Of a stretch of 64,000 nucleotides of DNA, positions 54,641-63,818 are shown one piece after another. The stretch spans positions 930,001-994,000 of the forward strand of contig CBDDJS010000001.1 of assembly GCA_965229785.1 (NCBI GenBank). The letters are read 5' to 3'. A program made the translations under genes and the position numbers. Position 1 is the stretch's first letter; each line of letters opens with the position of its first letter. The notes under the pieces were generated by a model. That model had not been told where the DNA came from. It made no database searches and saw nothing but the letters and a program-made list of their open reading frames with translations. The DNA is from JAWPMT01 sp965229785 (GTDB lineage: Bacteria; Bacteroidota; Bacteroidia; Cytophagales; Cyclobacteriaceae).

Positions 54641-54673
54641 AGGTCTCAATGCCAGATTTGAGGTCTCAATTCC
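54641..54673 (-). promoter_or_regulatory. Direct-repeat pair upstream of the DUF1579-like gene
   Basis: AGGTCTCAATGCC (54641-54653) and AGGTCTCAATTCC (54661-54673), 20-base period, 12 of 13 bases identical. Read from the minus strand it is ATTGAGACCT twice. Two half sites about two helical turns apart are expected for a LytTR-type or response regulator. Confidence 0.45.
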
Positions 54674-54903
54674 TGTAAACCATCCGTTATTCCTTCAGTG
54701 AAGTGTAAGTCAAGCGGCTCATACATCATCCGTTTTTGACTCTGCGACTGTATGCAATCCTTATTTAGGTAAACATTTTTATGGGTGATTCACCTATATC
54801 AGAAGCCGGATGGGATTTGAATATGCTTAATCAACTCAAAGTTTACGTAATCGTGCACTTTATTTTTCTGGTTCACCCAAAAACATCATAATTTGCCTCG
54901 TAA

Positions 54904-54921
54904 TGATTCTAAAAAGAATCA
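54904..54921. promoter_or_regulatory. Inverted repeat ahead of the che operon
   Basis: TGATTCT and AGAATCA flank AAAA, ending 33 bases before the TTG start of the first cheW gene. It may be an operator or a small leader hairpin. Confidence 0.3.
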
Positions 54922-54954
54922 GTTCACACAATAAGAAGACCTGAGAGAATTACG

Positions 54955-55563
54955 TTGGCATTAGGAACTAACCTGAAAGGGGATCAAGAAAAACCCACAT
55001 CGAACACTGAAAACCCATCCCTGGCATCTTCGCAGGAAGAGGAACAGTATGTTTCCAGCTTTCTGGTAGAAGCTTCTGAGGAGGAGGACAAAGGTGAGCG
55101 CCACCAGATAGTGGTATTTAGCATTGGTGAGGAAGAATTTGCGGTGGACATAAGTCTGGTGAAAGAAGTCGTAGAGATGCCACCGATTACACCGATACCA
55201 CAAGCACCTTCTTACGTATTAGGTGTGGCCAATGTGCGGGGGAATGTCCACGCGATTCTGGATCTGGGAGTAAGGCTGGGACTAGTGGACGAAAACGAAG
55301 AGGCAAGTAAGAACCCACCCTTTGCACTCGTATTGGATCATGAGGAGATCAAGGTAGCACTTCATATCAGGCAGGTGCCCGCGGCAAAGCAGGTTTTCGA
55401 AGCAGAAATCGAACGCTCATCTGCAGCCATGACTCGCTCACAGCAAGAACAGCCTTACATTGAAGGCATTATTAACCAGGAAAATAGGATGATCACACTC
55501 GTTAATCTCATAGAGTTGACCAAGGTCAGCGAACTGGAAGAAAACGAGGGAAATCTGTTGTAA
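54955..55563 (+). CDS. cheW: CheW-like coupling protein, first copy
   Basis: 202 residues with one CheW domain (about 50-195): HQIVVFSIGEEEFAVDISLV, ITPIPQAPSYVLGVANVRG and YIEGIINQENRMITLVNL. The TTG start at 54955 is supported by its paralogue at 58869, which starts with ATG and the same MALG-x-NL residues. A Glu/Ser-rich linker of about 35 residues separates this N-terminal tag from the domain. First gene of the chemosensory operon, 13 bases before the MCP gene. It couples receptor to CheA. Confidence 0.9.
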   Translation: MALGTNLKGDQEKPTSNTENPSLASSQEEEQYVSSFLVEASEEEDKGERHQIVVFSIGEEEFAVDISLVKEVVEMPPITPIPQAPSYVLGVANVRGNVHAILDLGVRLGLVDENEEASKNPPFALVLDHEEIKVALHIRQVPAAKQVFEAEIERSSAAMTRSQQEQPYIEGIINQENRMITLVNLIELTKVSELEENEGNLL

Positions 55564-55576
55564 CCGTATCGTATTT

Positions 55577-58096
55577 ATGAATTTCAGTAAATGGACCATC
55601 AGGCAAAAAATGCTTTTTCTCATTTTGGGAATGGCACTGGGTACCTACGCGATCACGATCACTTACTTCAGCATCGAACTCAGAAAAAACGGGCTTTCTG
55701 AAGGTAAGAAATTAGCTGATTCAGCGATTAAAGAAAAAGCCAATGAAGTAAGAGCCAGACTCATTGAAGATATGGCCACGGCCAGATCCATGGGCAGGGT
55801 ATTGCAGACTTATCTGAAAGAAAGCGAGCAGACACGAAAGCGCCTGGAGGATGACGTATTAACTGATTTTTTATTGGATAACAGAAAGTACGAAACGTCT
55901 TATGTGATATGGGAATTGGAAGCTGTTGATGATAGTTGGACCTACCCTTATGGACGAGAAGTATCGGTCTATTTCAGAAATGAAAATGGAGAGGTTGAAA
56001 AAAGTGTCCAGCGCAAAGATTTGGATGGTGACGTTGAAGGCGGTGTTTATTTGAAGTTTAAGAATAGTGAGCGGGAAGGTTATTCTAATCCGTATTGGTA
56101 CGAAGATGTTATCACCAAGCAAGGCCAACGATTAGGAATATCCATTAATGCTCCTCTGTTTGATGAAAATCAAAAGTTCTCAGGCCTGGCAGGGTTTGAT
56201 ATATCCTTAAGTGAATTCGAGAACATGACGGAACTAGAAGTGTTCGAGAACTCCGAAGCATTTCTATTGGCTGGAAACGGATATATAGTGGCACACAATG
56301 ATCTCGATTACATTAATCACTATGTAGACACGATTCCGATGTTAAAAGACTTTGATATCCTTGATATCAGGAGTGAAGTAAATCGGGAAGATGTTGTTGG
56401 TTATGAAATCTACGATCCGGAGACCGGGGAAGATGTGTACCTGAGCTTTGCTAAAATTCCTAACGGCAGGACTACAGATTTTTGGGCGATCGGTATGGTC
56501 GTTCCAATCGCTGAAATCAACAAAGCTTTCAACCAGAGCCTTACGTATACGCTCCTTTGGGGGTTAGCGGGCTTGATATTACTAGGAGTCATTGTATTTA
56601 GGTTTGCGAAGAACATTGGTGAGTCATTAGAGAGAGTAAGCAACCTGCTGAAGGACCTGGCGCGCGGGGAAATAACAGTCAATCAACGCGTGGTGGTAAA
56701 AGGCGACGATGAACTGGGACAGATTTCAAATTCCGTAAACTTGCTCATGGAAGAGTTGCGCAAGAAATCTGAATTTGCTGAAAGCATAGGCTCGGGGAAT
56801 CTTCTGGTAGACTTTAAGGTCGCTGGTCCGAATGATGAATTGGGGTCAAGCCTGATGGCGATGCGCGATAATCTTTCCAAATCGATTGACGATATCAAAT
56901 TCGTGGTGAAAAGAGCCGGTGAAGAAGGCGATCTTTCCGCGAGAATAGATATTTCAGATCAGAAAGGTGTCTGGGAAGAAATTGCTCACCTGATCAACAA
57001 CTTACTGCTTTCTGTATACCTGCCGTTCAACTCCATCAGTGAAATCGCAAAACGCATGGCACAAGGTGATCTGTCTTTGCGCATGACAGATGAAACAAAG
57101 GGTGACATTTCTAAGCTATCTGAAAACCTTAATCAAGGACTGGAAAACCTGAATAATCTCGTTGAGGTAATTTCTGAAAATGCTGAAGGCATTAAAGGGG
57201 CCTCACTTGAGATGTTAACGGCCAGTGAAGAAATGAGTATCAATACCGGTGAGATTGCCACGGCCATTGGACAAATGAGTACCGGAGCACAAAATCAGGT
57301 GAAGCAAGTGGATGAATCTTCCGGACTGGTGGAAAAGATCATGAAATCTTCCTCAGACATGGAGGAGCAGGCCAAGTCCATCTACAATGCTGCCCAAACC
57401 GGAGAGGAACGTAGTGATGTGGGTCTACAACGGATAAAAAAGGTGGATTATAGCATGCGGGATATTGCCGCTTTTTCTGAAGATACAACCAAATCCTTCA
57501 AAGTACTGGCAGAGCGGTCCAAGGAGATTTCCAGGGTACTAGGCGTAATCTCTGACATTGCGTCACAGACCAACCTGCTGGCCCTAAATGCGGCAATCGA
57601 AGCTGCTCAGGCAGGAGATGCCGGACGAGGATTTGCGGTGGTAGCGGAAGAAATTCGAAAACTTGCTGAAGATTCCCGAACTTCAGCCAAAGAGATTGAA
57701 CGACTGGTGAACGACGTACAACAGGATACCACGGACGCGGCAAGGGTGTTGGAGGTAATGAATGAAAGTGTTCGGGCTGGCGGTGAAGCTTCGGAAGGTG
57801 CTTCGGATGCTTTCAAAGAGATCGCAGCTTCAGCCTCCCAGACCAGAGAGTTATCAGAGAGTATTGTGACCGCTACTGGTGATCAGATCAAAGACATTAA
57901 GAACGTGGTTGGTCTGACTGAATCTGTAGTAGTAATTGCAGAGCAAACTGCGGCAGGGACAGAGGAAGTGGCAAGTTCCGCTTTTGAATTGTCCAGTGGA
58001 ATGGGGAATTATAAAGAAAAGTCTGAGCAATTGTCTGAAATTGCTACGGGTCTTAAAGATGCGGTAAGTAAGTTTAATTTAAGTTCGGGAGAATGA
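55577..58096 (+). CDS. Methyl-accepting chemotaxis protein with multiple HAMP units
   Basis: 839 residues. Membrane segment near 13-33, a large periplasmic sensor region to about residue 310 of the dCache type (YVIWELE..., SNPYWYEDVITKQGQRLGIS), and a second membrane segment (YTLLWGLAGLILLGVIVFRF). Several HAMP-like units follow (RVSNLLKDLARGEIT, SIGSGNLLVDF, AKRMAQGDLSLRM), so a poly-HAMP stalk is likely. The signalling tip is conserved: DIASQTNLLALNAAIEAAQA near residues 660-680, with FAVVAEEIRKLAEDS after it. No flagellar genes are near, so the output may be gliding, pili or another behaviour. Confidence 0.93.
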   Translation: MNFSKWTIRQKMLFLILGMALGTYAITITYFSIELRKNGLSEGKKLADSAIKEKANEVRARLIEDMATARSMGRVLQTYLKESEQTRKRLEDDVLTDFLLDNRKYETSYVIWELEAVDDSWTYPYGREVSVYFRNENGEVEKSVQRKDLDGDVEGGVYLKFKNSEREGYSNPYWYEDVITKQGQRLGISINAPLFDENQKFSGLAGFDISLSEFENMTELEVFENSEAFLLAGNGYIVAHNDLDYINHYVDTIPMLKDFDILDIRSEVNREDVVGYEIYDPETGEDVYLSFAKIPNGRTTDFWAIGMVVPIAEINKAFNQSLTYTLLWGLAGLILLGVIVFRFAKNIGESLERVSNLLKDLARGEITVNQRVVVKGDDELGQISNSVNLLMEELRKKSEFAESIGSGNLLVDFKVAGPNDELGSSLMAMRDNLSKSIDDIKFVVKRAGEEGDLSARIDISDQKGVWEEIAHLINNLLLSVYLPFNSISEIAKRMAQGDLSLRMTDETKGDISKLSENLNQGLENLNNLVEVISENAEGIKGASLEMLTASEEMSINTGEIATAIGQMSTGAQNQVKQVDESSGLVEKIMKSSSDMEEQAKSIYNAAQTGEERSDVGLQRIKKVDYSMRDIAAFSEDTTKSFKVLAERSKEISRVLGVISDIASQTNLLALNAAIEAAQAGDAGRGFAVVAEEIRKLAEDSRTSAKEIERLVNDVQQDTTDAARVLEVMNESVRAGGEASEGASDAFKEIAASASQTRELSESIVTATGDQIKDIKNVVGLTESVVVIAEQTAAGTEEVASSAFELSSGMGNYKEKSEQLSEIATGLKDAVSKFNLSSGE

Positions 58097-58116
58097 ATGT
58101 TCTTTTCGTCTGAAAC

Positions 58117-58869
58117 ATGATCATAGGGGTAATCAATCAAAAAGGAGGTACCGGAAAAACCACCACGACGATCAATCTGGGAGCCGCGTTGGCCGGAAAG
58201 AGAAAGCGTGTTCTTTTGATTGACCTGGACCCTCAGGGAAGTCTTTCTTATTCCCTGGGTATTGTCGAATTTGAACATTCTTTGTCGGACGTATTTGAAG
58301 GACAAGTAGCATTATCGGAGGTGTTGCAAGAAGCAGAAGGTTTGTCGATAGCTCCTTGTGGCATTGGATTGGCAGATACAGAATTGTCCTTATCCGAAGC
58401 CAGGGATCGGGAGTATTTTTTGAAGAATATATTGAAAGACCTGGAAGACTCATTTGACTATATTCTGATCGATTGTCCACCTGCCTTGTCCATTCTTACG
58501 GTGAATGCTTTAACGGCGAGCCAATTAGTGATCATACCCATGCAAATGGAGGTGTTGAGTCTGCAAGGCCTTGATTTGGTTTCTGATACCATTGAGAGGA
58601 TACGGTCAACCGTCAATGATAAATTGGAAGTGGCGGGAATTTTACCGGTTATGGTGGACAAACGCAGAAAACTTACGCAGGAGATACATGACCATATCCA
58701 TGAACATTTTGAGTTTCGAATATTTGAAACCATGATTCGATCCAATGTGAAGGCTTCGGAAGCCCCATCCTTTGGGCAAAGTGTTGTTAATTATGCACCA
58801 AAAAGTAACAGTGCAATAGACTATAAGAACTTTGCGAAAGCATTTATAAAACTATATCCAACAACCTGA
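58117..58869 (+). CDS. ParA-family ATPase of the chemosensory operon
   Basis: 250-residue Walker-type ATPase of the ParA/Soj type. Deviant Walker A KGGTGKTT (9-16), the A' motif LIDLDPQGSLS and the Walker-B region YILIDCPPALS are present. Chemotaxis-linked ParA proteins such as PpfA and ParC place receptor arrays in the cell; the position between an MCP and a cheW gene fits this. Its TGA stop overlaps the next ATG (TGATG). Confidence 0.9.
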   Translation: MIIGVINQKGGTGKTTTTINLGAALAGKRKRVLLIDLDPQGSLSYSLGIVEFEHSLSDVFEGQVALSEVLQEAEGLSIAPCGIGLADTELSLSEARDREYFLKNILKDLEDSFDYILIDCPPALSILTVNALTASQLVIIPMQMEVLSLQGLDLVSDTIERIRSTVNDKLEVAGILPVMVDKRRKLTQEIHDHIHEHFEFRIFETMIRSNVKASEAPSFGQSVVNYAPKSNSAIDYKNFAKAFIKLYPTT

Positions 58870-59669
58870 TGGCTTTAGGAAACAATTTGCGGAAGAAGAA
58901 GGTCTTGCCTGAGCAAAAATCGGAAGACAAGCCAGCGAAGGAAGTAAAGAAAAAAGCGCCGGTGACTTCCACTTCTAAACAGGCTTCAAAACCCAAAAAG
59001 AAGGTTGCGGAGAAAAAGCCGAAACCGGCACCAAAGGCAAAACCGAAGCCAAAGCGTAAAGCAGTCGCTAAACCGGTGATCGAAACACTGGAGACCATGG
59101 CGCCACCTGTCAGAAAGACACTGGTTCCGGGAATTAGCCAGGAAGAGTTCGCAAGAAGGCAAGCCTTGCAAAAGAGGTACGATGAAGAAATAGAAGCTCA
59201 AAAAGGCACCCGCCTTCAATTAATTGTTTTCAGGTTCAATAACCAGCGATATGCGGTGGAGATTGGGAAGTCCCGCGAGGTGGTCAAAACACCGGCCTTA
59301 TCCGAATTACCCCACGTACCGGATTTCGTGCCAGGCCTGGTGAATATCAGAGGTTTTGTCATTGTGACCATTGATTTAGCTCAGAAGTTTTTCTCAGAAT
59401 CAGAAAACAACAACACCAGAGAATACACTTTAGTGGTGGAACATGGGGCCAATAAGCTTGGTGTTTTACTGTCCGATGTGCCAGATACGGTAATTGTTCC
59501 TGGAGCATCTGTGGAGAGTTCTTCGGGAATACTTGCAGATTTTACAAGAGATGATACTTACATCAAAGGGTTGGCCAGAACGGAGCAGGGAATGATTTTT
59601 TTGCTCGACATAGAAGAATTGATAGAAGGCAACAAAGTCCGCGTACTCCCTGCCAAGAACAGTGCATGA
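58869..59669 (+). CDS. cheW: CheW-like coupling protein with Lys/Pro-rich N-terminal tail
   Basis: 266 residues. The first about 95 are very rich in Lys, Pro and Ala (KPKKKVAEKKPKPAPKAKPK) and start with MALGNNLRKKK; then a helix and the CheW domain (about 112-262): LQLIVFRFNNQRYAVEIGKS, FVPGLVNIRGFVIVTIDLA and YIKGLARTEQGMIFLLDI. The basic tail may bind the nucleoid or activate the preceding ParA ATPase; that is inference from other ParA partners, which use Lys/Arg-rich N-termini. Starts inside the stop of the parA-like gene. Confidence 0.9.
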   Translation: MALGNNLRKKKVLPEQKSEDKPAKEVKKKAPVTSTSKQASKPKKKVAEKKPKPAPKAKPKPKRKAVAKPVIETLETMAPPVRKTLVPGISQEEFARRQALQKRYDEEIEAQKGTRLQLIVFRFNNQRYAVEIGKSREVVKTPALSELPHVPDFVPGLVNIRGFVIVTIDLAQKFFSESENNNTREYTLVVEHGANKLGVLLSDVPDTVIVPGASVESSSGILADFTRDDTYIKGLARTEQGMIFLLDIEELIEGNKVRVLPAKNSA

Positions 59670-59673
59670 TTGA

Positions 59674-60711
59674 ATGAAGCTACAAACTTTAATTGTGGAT
59701 GATTCAGCCTTTATGAGGTTGTTACTTTCGGATGTGCTCTCATCTGATCCTGGGCTTGAGGTAATGGGTACGGCCAAGGATGGTCTGGAAGCGGTGAAAA
59801 TGACGCTGAAACATCGACCGGATGTGATCGTCATGGACATGGAAATGGGGGAGTATAATGGTCTCTACGCGATCAAACACATCATGGAGCAATGCCCGAC
59901 GCCCATTTTGATCCTGAGTTCCGTGGGAAATACGAACCTCGAACCTATTTTCGATGCACTGCGTCTGGGAGCTGTAGATTACATGAACAAGCCGGTTAGA
60001 GGCGGTTCCAAAATCAGGACCATGGATCAGGAATTGATCAGTCGCCTGAAAGGAATTTACAAAGCCAAGCCCCAGATTGTCAAGAACAATCAGGCCAAAA
60101 AGACGCCAACCCGGACCAGAAAGAAAAAGTCCTCGGAGCGCTTCGACGTACTGATCATTGGAGCTTCCACTGGTGGTCCATCTGCCGTTGAGCAGGTGAT
60201 TATGGGGCTTCAGGATGAGGTAGACGTTCCCATTGTTATTTGTCAGCATATGCCGCCAAATTTCATTGATCCATTTGTACGAAGGATCAATTCCCGGACA
60301 CCACTGAATGTGGTCCTTGGTACACCCGGCATGGAACCTCGCAGAGGCAACGTCATCATTTGTCCCGGAGATGCTAACCTGGAATTTAAGCGTCGGGGAA
60401 AAAGAGGTGTAGTGCAGTTAGCGGCTAGTGAAAAGACGTTCAAAGAGTATAATAACCCTTCTATAAATGCCATTATGTTGTCTGCAGCAGCAGTTTATGG
60501 GGCTTCCAGCCTTGGTGTACTACTCACAGGGATGGGCAAAGATGGCGCAAAGGGTATGAAAGCCATCGGTGAAGCAGGTGGATTAACAGTTGCACAGGAC
60601 GAAACATCTTCCGTGATTTTTGGGATGCCCAAGGCAGCCATAGAGACTGGAAAGGTGGATCAGGTTCTGGATGTAAAAGAAATTGGAGCATATCTTATAA
60701 GTGTAACCTAG
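59674..60711 (+). CDS. cheB: Chemotaxis protein-glutamate methylesterase
   Basis: 345 residues: receiver domain (1-125, phospho-acceptor Asp55 in VMDMEM, Lys107 in NKPV), a basic linker (about 128-155, rich in Lys/Arg/Thr) and the C-terminal methylesterase/deamidase domain with catalytic Ser165 in IIGASTGGPS, His192 in CQHMPPNF and Asp290 in TGMGKDGAKG. Removes methyl groups from MCP glutamates under control of CheA. Four bases after the preceding cheW stop. Confidence 0.96.
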   Translation: MKLQTLIVDDSAFMRLLLSDVLSSDPGLEVMGTAKDGLEAVKMTLKHRPDVIVMDMEMGEYNGLYAIKHIMEQCPTPILILSSVGNTNLEPIFDALRLGAVDYMNKPVRGGSKIRTMDQELISRLKGIYKAKPQIVKNNQAKKTPTRTRKKKSSERFDVLIIGASTGGPSAVEQVIMGLQDEVDVPIVICQHMPPNFIDPFVRRINSRTPLNVVLGTPGMEPRRGNVIICPGDANLEFKRRGKRGVVQLAASEKTFKEYNNPSINAIMLSAAAVYGASSLGVLLTGMGKDGAKGMKAIGEAGGLTVAQDETSSVIFGMPKAAIETGKVDQVLDVKEIGAYLISVT

Positions 60712-60717
60712 AGGCCA

Positions 60718-62430
60718 TTGAAATCAAAAGAAGAAGAATATAAGGCCCTGTTTCTGGCGGATGCCCTTCAGAATTTCGAAGAGCTCAACAAGCACTTCAT
60801 TGTGCTGGAGAAGAAACACTCAGACAAGCAGGCCATTAACTCGATTTTCAGGATCGTGCATACCCTGAAGGGCAATGCAATGGGTATGGGTTATGAATCG
60901 ATTGCGAACCTTACCCATGTCATGGAAGACCTGATGGGCGAAATCAAGGAAAATCGTATCGAATTGGACAGTGACTTGTTTGCCAGCCTGTTTCGCGCCG
61001 CGGATAAACTTGGTGATTTGATAAAAGCACTGGAAACAGGAGCTAAAGTTAGTTACCTGGGAATCAGGACAAAGCTTGAGGTACTATTGAAGAACCGAAA
61101 GGAAGACAATGTTCCTGAAGAACCGACAGCAGAAGAGCCGGTTGCGGAGGCTAAACCGGAGCCCGCTGCGCCTGAGGTGGTTGAAGCGGTAGAGGAAGCA
61201 GATCCGGAGAAGATCACCTTTGCCGACGTGATACAGATCCCTGTTCGTAAAATGGATGAATTGATGACCCTTGTAGGGCAGCTCATCATCGAGAAGGATC
61301 GCCTCATCTCAGAAAACCAGGGCCTGGATCGTCGATCCCAATTCGAAGGGCTGCAACGCATTTCATCCAATCTGCAATATGCGGTGATGAATGCCCGGAT
61401 GGTTCAAATGGGTTTCCTTTTCAATAAGTTTCACCGTATTGTACGAGATGCTGCGGTGATTGAAGGCAAAGACGTCAGACTCGAATTGAAAGGCACCCAT
61501 ATTGAGATTGACAGAAACGTCTTGAAAGCCATGGGCGATTCACTCATTCACCTGGTGCGTAATGCCGTGAGTCACGGAATTGAGAAACCCAATGAACGAC
61601 AAGCTTTAGCTAAGCCACAAACTGGCACCATTACCCTCGACGCGAGCTATGAAAAAGATTATGTTCAGATTACCATTAATGACGATGGTCAGGGCATAGA
61701 CGCCAAGGCAATTCGAAAAAAACTGGTAGAGAAGCAGTTAATGAATGAGCAGACGGCCAATACGCTTTCTGAAGATGACGTAATTCGCCAGATCTTTCAG
61801 CCGGGTTTTTCTAATGCCAATAAGGTCACGGAGATTTCAGGACGAGGTGTAGGCATGGATGTCGTGAAAAAGGCAGTTGAATCCGTCGGCGGTCAGGTCA
61901 TTATTGATACGGAAGTAAAGAAAGGAACCACAATAAAATTGTTACTGCCGTCTTCTCTGGCACTTAAGGGTGCTTTGCTATTCGAACTGCAGGGGCAAAC
62001 CTATGCAATTGCGCTTTCTTATACGGAGGCGGTTTTGTCTGTAAAAAAGGATGATATTCATAAATTGGGCAATACCTTGATGACGAAATATCAGGAAGAA
62101 ACCATCCCAATACTGTTCCTTTCTGATCTGATCAACCTGAAAACTTTAAAAGAAGTGACGGATGCTGGGGTGCTTCATCGTTCGTTCAAGGAAACCGGTG
62201 AAGATCAACATCTGGATATGATCGTTGTTTCATTTGCAGGGAAGCTAACGGGGATCGTAGTTGATCGGTTGCTCTATCAGAAGGAGATCATTGAAAAGCC
62301 TCTGGCCAAGCCTTTAGAGCAAACCAAATTGTTAAGTGGTACGACTATTCTGGGAAATGGGATTGTCTGCCCGGTCATTGATATAGCTTCATTGACGGAA
62401 ATATTATTTAAAACGAGTATAAATCAGTGA
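60718..62430 (+). CDS. cheA: Chemotaxis histidine kinase CheA
   Basis: 570 residues from a TTG start (LKSKEEEYKALFL), six bases after cheB. P1 Hpt domain with phospho-acceptor His48 in HTLKGNAMGMGYE, an acidic/Pro linker (about 127-163) with no room for a P2 domain, P3 dimerisation (about 165-235), P4 ATPase with HLVRNAVSHGIEKP (277-291), DDGQGID and GRGVGMDVV, and a CheW-like P5 (about 415-565). The lack of P2 means CheB and CheY receivers probably dock directly on other domains. Central kinase of the operon. Confidence 0.96.
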   Translation: MKSKEEEYKALFLADALQNFEELNKHFIVLEKKHSDKQAINSIFRIVHTLKGNAMGMGYESIANLTHVMEDLMGEIKENRIELDSDLFASLFRAADKLGDLIKALETGAKVSYLGIRTKLEVLLKNRKEDNVPEEPTAEEPVAEAKPEPAAPEVVEAVEEADPEKITFADVIQIPVRKMDELMTLVGQLIIEKDRLISENQGLDRRSQFEGLQRISSNLQYAVMNARMVQMGFLFNKFHRIVRDAAVIEGKDVRLELKGTHIEIDRNVLKAMGDSLIHLVRNAVSHGIEKPNERQALAKPQTGTITLDASYEKDYVQITINDDGQGIDAKAIRKKLVEKQLMNEQTANTLSEDDVIRQIFQPGFSNANKVTEISGRGVGMDVVKKAVESVGGQVIIDTEVKKGTTIKLLLPSSLALKGALLFELQGQTYAIALSYTEAVLSVKKDDIHKLGNTLMTKYQEETIPILFLSDLINLKTLKEVTDAGVLHRSFKETGEDQHLDMIVVSFAGKLTGIVVDRLLYQKEIIEKPLAKPLEQTKLLSGTTILGNGIVCPVIDIASLTEILFKTSINQ

Positions 62431-62446
62431 GGGCCATCAAAATCAG

Positions 62447-63262
62447 ATGATCAGCGAAGAGGAGCTTAACGCATTGATGGTGGCCATCAAGAATCGTTAT
62501 GGCCTGGATTTCACGAACTATGAAAAAGGTTCATTGAAGAGAGGGATCGTGCGATTGATGTCCAAACATCAAATGGAATCGCTGATTGAACTGTGGAGCC
62601 GTGTCTTGAAGGACCAGGACTTTTTTGCCAATGCGATTGATGATTTGCTGGTCAACCTGACCGAACTTTTCAGAAACCCGGCAGTGTGGATCAAATTGCG
62701 TGATGATATCCTTGATCAATACCGTTCGGTCAACCAACTGAATGTGTGGCACGCCGGCTGTTCAACCGGTGAAGAAGTATACACCATGTCCATTGTTTTG
62801 GAAGAGAAAGGACTTCTTCATAGAACACGAAGTTTAGCAACCGATTTAAGTTCAAGGGCATTGGTCAAAGCCAGAAAAGGAGACTACCCGAGGCAATTGA
62901 TGAATCAATACCTGAATCCTTTGATCAAGTACTTTCCTTACAGTCGAATGCAGGACTATTTCCAATTCGAGAAAAGTCATGCCACGATAAAACCCCGTTA
63001 TAAGGAGAATGTGCGATTCGAAAGACACAACCTGGTCACAGACCCTATGCACGAGCGATTTGAGATCATTTTCTGTAGAAACGTCATGATCTATTTCGAT
63101 GACAAGCTCAAAACCAAGGTACTTAATTTGCTATATCAGGCCTTGAAGCCCGGAGGCTACCTGATCATAGGGTATTACGACATTATGCCTGACTATGGAA
63201 AAACCTTATTCAAGGTGAAAGACTTGCAGACCAGGATCTATCAAAAACCCTTGTCGTCATGA
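62447..63262 (+). CDS. cheR: Chemotaxis protein methyltransferase
   Basis: 271 residues. An N-terminal helical domain (about 1-85, ending TELFRNP) and the SAM-binding domain with AGCSTGEEVYTMS, ATDLSSRAL and IIFCRNVMIYFD. Adds methyl groups to MCP glutamates. The stop overlaps the ATG of the following receiver gene (ATGA). Counterpart of the cheB product in adaptation. Confidence 0.96.
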   Translation: MISEEELNALMVAIKNRYGLDFTNYEKGSLKRGIVRLMSKHQMESLIELWSRVLKDQDFFANAIDDLLVNLTELFRNPAVWIKLRDDILDQYRSVNQLNVWHAGCSTGEEVYTMSIVLEEKGLLHRTRSLATDLSSRALVKARKGDYPRQLMNQYLNPLIKYFPYSRMQDYFQFEKSHATIKPRYKENVRFERHNLVTDPMHERFEIIFCRNVMIYFDDKLKTKVLNLLYQALKPGGYLIIGYYDIMPDYGKTLFKVKDLQTRIYQKPLSS

Positions 63263-63615
63263 GTGTTTTAATTGTTGATGATTCTTCGTTCATCCGGTCC
63301 ACGATTGAGAAAGTGGTTCGCAGCATCAATCTCAAGGTAGCAGGTTTGGCTTCAAATGGGGAAGAGGCATTGGAATTGATTGAACGCCAACAACCGGAAT
63401 TTCTGACATTGGATATGATCTTACCCGATATGACAGGTTTGGATGTTCTGCGTGCAGTAAAGACTCATTATCCTGAAATTAAGGTGATCATGATTTCTAC
63501 CATGGCCAAACCATCCATGATCGAAGAAGCCAGAGAGCTGGACGTAGATAAATACTTGATCAAGCCTGTTACCGACGAGGATCTGATCAATGCATTCCGG
63601 GAATTGAGCACATAA
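63259..63615 (+). CDS. cheY: CheY-like single-domain response regulator
   Basis: 118 residues, a receiver domain only: acidic pair IVDDSS near residue 5-7, phospho-acceptor Asp53 in FLTLDMILPDMTG, Thr/Ser switch in MISTMAK and Lys in YLIKPVTDED. Likely the output of CheA. Coupled to cheR by ATGA. Confidence 0.92.
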   Translation: MSVLIVDDSSFIRSTIEKVVRSINLKVAGLASNGEEALELIERQQPEFLTLDMILPDMTGLDVLRAVKTHYPEIKVIMISTMAKPSMIEEARELDVDKYLIKPVTDEDLINAFRELST

Positions 63616-63818
63616 CTGAATTTGGCTGAGAGGATAAAAAGTCCAGGTGATACGCCAAAAACGGCCATTCAAACATCATTATCCCAAATCAGCTAGAAGA
63701 ATTAAGCTTTTAACTTAAATTAGAAGAACTTGCTAACGCAGAATACATTATCCAGCGAAATAATCATGTTGAGAACCACGCTCCGGTAATTCCGGGCTAA
63801 CCTGAAAATCTAAGAAAT
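63616..63818. other. Short gap between cheY-like and cheC-like genes
   Basis: About 200 bases, the widest gap in the operon. It contains only short open frames with stops and no clear terminator, so the following gene may have its own promoter or be co-transcribed. Confidence 0.4.

Larger units (their letters stand above)
54594..54954. other. Divergent intergenic region before the chemosensory operon
   Basis: 361 bases that must hold promoters for the minus-strand DUF1579-like gene and the plus-strand che operon. It contains a short hairpin TTTGAG/CTCAAA (54601-54618), a direct-repeat pair (54641-54673) and an inverted repeat near the cheW start (54904-54921). No supported reading frame. Confidence 0.5.

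Noticed and set aside
59740..60249. Minus-strand frame of 169 codons inside cheB
   Set aside because: Long, but cheB is certain in this place with receiver and esterase motifs; an antisense shadow.
63616..63818. A small gene between the cheY-like and cheC-like genes
   Set aside because: Only frames of about 25 codons with early stops are present and none has a convincing start or conserved look.
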